DNA from: Myxococcota bacterium
Lineage (GTDB): Bacteria; Myxococcota_A; Polyangia; HGW-17
Direction of reading: 5' to 3'
Assembly (NCBI GenBank): GCA_018821745.1
Contig: JAHJLU010000121.1
Span: 1-7,070 of the forward strand
Length of the DNA: 7,070 nt
Position numbers and translations under genes: made by a program. This document shows positions 5,206-7,070 of the stretch, in pieces; within the stretch, counting starts at the first letter, position 1, and the number at the start of each line of letters is the position of its first letter. The notes below the pieces were generated by a model. That model saw nothing but the letters and a program-made list of their open reading frames with translations. It was not told the DNA's origin and did not search any database.

Positions 5206-6567
5206 ATGTTCACAACAATCGACGAAAAACGAATCGACAAGGCCCTGGCCAAAGAACCCACGAGCCGCGATTTTGCCCGGGTTCTGGCGAAATCCGAGTC
5301 CCTTGAGCGCCTCTCCATGGAGGACGTGGCCATCCTCCTCAATAATCCCGGCCGCCACACCGACGAGCTGCTCTTCTCCCGGGCCCGGGAGATCAAAAAA
5401 TCCATTTACGGCAAACGAATCGTCCTCTTCGCCCCGCTGTACATCTCCAACCTGTGCGCAAACGACTGCCTCTATTGCGCGTTCCGCACCTCGAACAGGC
5501 ATCTCGCCCGTACCCGGCTCACCATGGAGGAGGTCCGGCGGGAGACACAAGCCCTCCTTGACAGTGGACAGCGCCGGGCGCTGGTGGTCTCCGGGGAGAG
5601 CTGCACAGAGCGCGAGTTCGAACACATCATTGAGAGCATCAACACCATTTACAGTGTGGACGACGGCAAGGGCGGGATCAGGCGCCTGAATGTGAACATC
5701 GCCCCCGTTACCAATGAGCAGTTTGTTCGCCTCAAAGAAGCGCAAATCGGTACCTATCAATTATTCCAGGAGACTTATAACCGGGAGACCTACCACAAGG
5801 TTCACCCCAGAGGGCCCAAGGCTGACTACGAGTACCGCCTGGGCACCATTGACCGGGCCCTGGAAGCAGGCCTTGATGATCTGGGAATCGGCGTGCTTTT
5901 TGGTCTGCATGATTACCGCCGGGAGGTGCTCTCCCTGCTGTCCCATGTGGAACATCTTGAGGCGACCCACGGACTGGGGCCACACACCATCTCCGTTCCG
6001 CGTCTGGAGCCGGCCCAGGGGTGCGATCTGGCGTCATCACCGCCCTGGCCCGTCTCCGATGGGGATTTTTTGCGGATTATCGCAATCCTGCGGATGGCTG
6101 TGCCCTACACGGGGATCATCCTGTCCACCCGAGAATCCCCGGAAATCCGGCGCCGCGCCTTTGCCCTGGGGGTGAGCCAGGTGAGCGCCGGTTCCCGGAC
6201 CAACCCGGGAGGATACAGCAGCACTGACGCGCTGGAGCAGTTCTCCCTGGGGGACCACCGCTCCCTCGACGAGGTAGTGCGCGACATCCTGGAGCAGGGA
6301 TACATCCCCTCGTTTTGTACCAGTTGCTACCGGCTCGGCCGCACGGGCCTCGACTTCATGGATCTGGCCAAACCCGGTGATATCGGAAAAAAATGTGCGC
6401 CCAACGGGATACTCACCCTCAAGGAGTACCTGTCGGATTACGCCTCGGAGGAGACCAGAGCCCTGGGTGAATCGGTCATCGCCACCATGCACAGCGAAGC
6501 GCCGGATCCCCTTTTGGACCGGTTGCTGCTGCGAGTGGAAAACGGGGAACGGGATATTTTTGTGTGA
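5206..6567 (+). CDS. hydG: [FeFe]-hydrogenase maturase HydG (radical SAM tyrosine lyase)
   Basis: Cytoplasmic radical SAM enzyme that splits tyrosine to p-cresol and dehydroglycine, from which the CO and CN- ligands of the H-cluster are made as an Fe(CO)2(CN) synthon. 453 residues, close to the family's usual length. The radical SAM motif CANDCLYC (CX3CX2C; Cys84, 88, 91) sits in a TIM-barrel domain. The C-terminal auxiliary-cluster motif CX2CX22C (Cys371, 374, 397) separates HydG from its relative ThiH. HTISVPRLEPAQG (from 260) contains the His that I take as the likely ligand of the labile fifth iron, by analogy with known structures. ATG 5206 is chosen for the GGAGGAG at 5197-5203; an in-frame TTG at 5173 has no ribosome site. 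hydE follows after 13 bases, so the two are co-transcribed, divergently from rex-hydCBA. Confidence 0.97.
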   Translation: MFTTIDEKRIDKALAKEPTSRDFARVLAKSESLERLSMEDVAILLNNPGRHTDELLFSRAREIKKSIYGKRIVLFAPLYISNLCANDCLYCAFRTSNRHLARTRLTMEEVRRETQALLDSGQRRALVVSGESCTEREFEHIIESINTIYSVDDGKGGIRRLNVNIAPVTNEQFVRLKEAQIGTYQLFQETYNRETYHKVHPRGPKADYEYRLGTIDRALEAGLDDLGIGVLFGLHDYRREVLSLLSHVEHLEATHGLGPHTISVPRLEPAQGCDLASSPPWPVSDGDFLRIIAILRMAVPYTGIILSTRESPEIRRRAFALGVSQVSAGSRTNPGGYSSTDALEQFSLGDHRSLDEVVRDILEQGYIPSFCTSCYRLGRTGLDFMDLAKPGDIGKKCAPNGILTLKEYLSDYASEETRALGESVIATMHSEAPDPLLDRLLLRVENGERDIFV

Positions 6568-6580
6568 AAGGATCGACTCC

Positions 6581-7070
6581 ATGGACCAGGCACTTCCACA
6601 ACCATTTACGAACCATGAGCCACAGTTGATTGCGTCCGTCAGTTGGCCGAAACCACCATCACAAAAGCACCTGGAGGCGATTCTCCAGTCCGGGGAATGT
6701 ACAGCGCCGCTCATGGCGCGGGCGCGGCAGGTGCGGGAGGAACACTTCGGGCACCGGGTGCACCTGCGGGGGATCGTGGAGATCTCCAACCGATGCACCC
6801 AAAACTGCCTCTATTGCGGGATCCGCTGCTCGGTCAGAGGAGTGGAACGCTACAGCATGAGCGACGCCGAGATCCTCAGGCGGGCGCGGATGCTCCCTGG
6901 TCTGGGATACAACACCATTGTCCTGCAGGGTGGGGAAGACCCCCTCTTCACCACGGATCGCCTCGAAGCTTTGGTATCACGAATCATCGAAGAGACAGGG
7001 CTCGTGGTGACCCTCTCACTGGGCGCCATGAGCTTCAATGACTATCTGCGACTCAGAAAAGCGGGCGCCG
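6581..7070 (+). CDS. hydE: [FeFe]-hydrogenase maturase HydE (radical SAM), C-terminus cut by window edge
   Basis: Radical SAM maturase that processes the Fe(CO)2(CN)-cysteine product of HydG on the way to the 2Fe subcluster. The first 163 residues are visible, a bit under half of a typical HydE (about 350). HLRGIVEISN leads into CTQNCLYC (CX3CX2C; Cys72, 76, 79), followed by GIRCSVRGVERY, then NTIVLQGGEDP (111-121) and TLSLGAMSF (144-152), all typical of HydE and distinguishing it from biotin synthase and PylB. The residues before about 50 are poorly conserved in the family. ATG 6581 has AAAGGA eight bases upstream. The frame stays open to the right edge. hydF, the scaffold GTPase, is not in the window. 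Confidence 0.95.
   Translation, partial: MDQALPQPFTNHEPQLIASVSWPKPPSQKHLEAILQSGECTAPLMARARQVREEHFGHRVHLRGIVEISNRCTQNCLYCGIRCSVRGVERYSMSDAEILRRARMLPGLGYNTIVLQGGEDPLFTTDRLEALVSRIIEETGLVVTLSLGAMSFNDYLRLRKAGA

Noticed and set aside
5091..5405. 104-residue minus-strand frame across the hydG start, and the 201-residue one at 5155-5760
   Set aside because: Both lie antisense to the well-supported HydG coding sequence, without family resemblance or ribosome sites.

Overview
The window is a redox-regulated [FeFe]-hydrogenase locus from an anaerobic bacterium. Six protein genes are supported. Four lie on the minus strand and read right to left: rex, hydC, hydB and hydA, the last cut by the left edge. 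Two lie on the plus strand: hydG, then hydE cut by the right edge. They are separated by one A+T-rich divergent intergenic region of about 590 bases (4618-5205). The genes are G+C-rich with strong Shine-Dalgarno sites and frequent GTG starts. Codon use looks even across all six, so nothing suggests recent acquisition of part of the locus. The phylum cannot be fixed from sequence alone. A fermentative or syntrophic anaerobe, for example a spirochaete or a Desulfobacterota-type bacterium, would fit, but this is a weak inference.

Minus strand: rex (3991-4617) encodes the NADH/NAD+-sensing repressor. Four bases later begins hydC (3513-3986, NuoE-like). It overlaps hydB (1526-3520, NuoF-like flavoprotein with extra Fe-S clusters) by 8 bases. 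After an 11-base gap comes hydA (1514 to the left edge), the catalytic H-cluster subunit. The spacing indicates one operon encoding a cytoplasmic trimeric NAD(H)-linked hydrogenase of the HydABC type (group A3 / 'A6'). A good sigma70-type promoter (4681-4708) precedes rex, with a near-palindromic Rex-type operator at 4654-4673 just at the expected transcription start. A second, weaker Rex-like site sits at 4715-4732.

Plus strand: hydG (5206-6567) and hydE (from 6581) encode two of the three dedicated maturases that build the 2Fe subcluster of the H-cluster. HydF is not in the window and may lie to the right.

Together: when the NADH/NAD+ ratio rises, Rex should release DNA. The hydrogenase is then made and disposes of reductant as H2, while the divergent genes supply the maturation enzymes. 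The least explained parts are the control region (repeated GTGAA/TTCAC words, a palindrome inside the rex promoter spacer, a hairpin that could mask the hydG ribosome site), a seven-cysteine N-terminal extension on HydB, and a Ser in the first H-cluster motif of HydA. I see no RNA genes, CRISPR array, insertion sequence or prophage feature.
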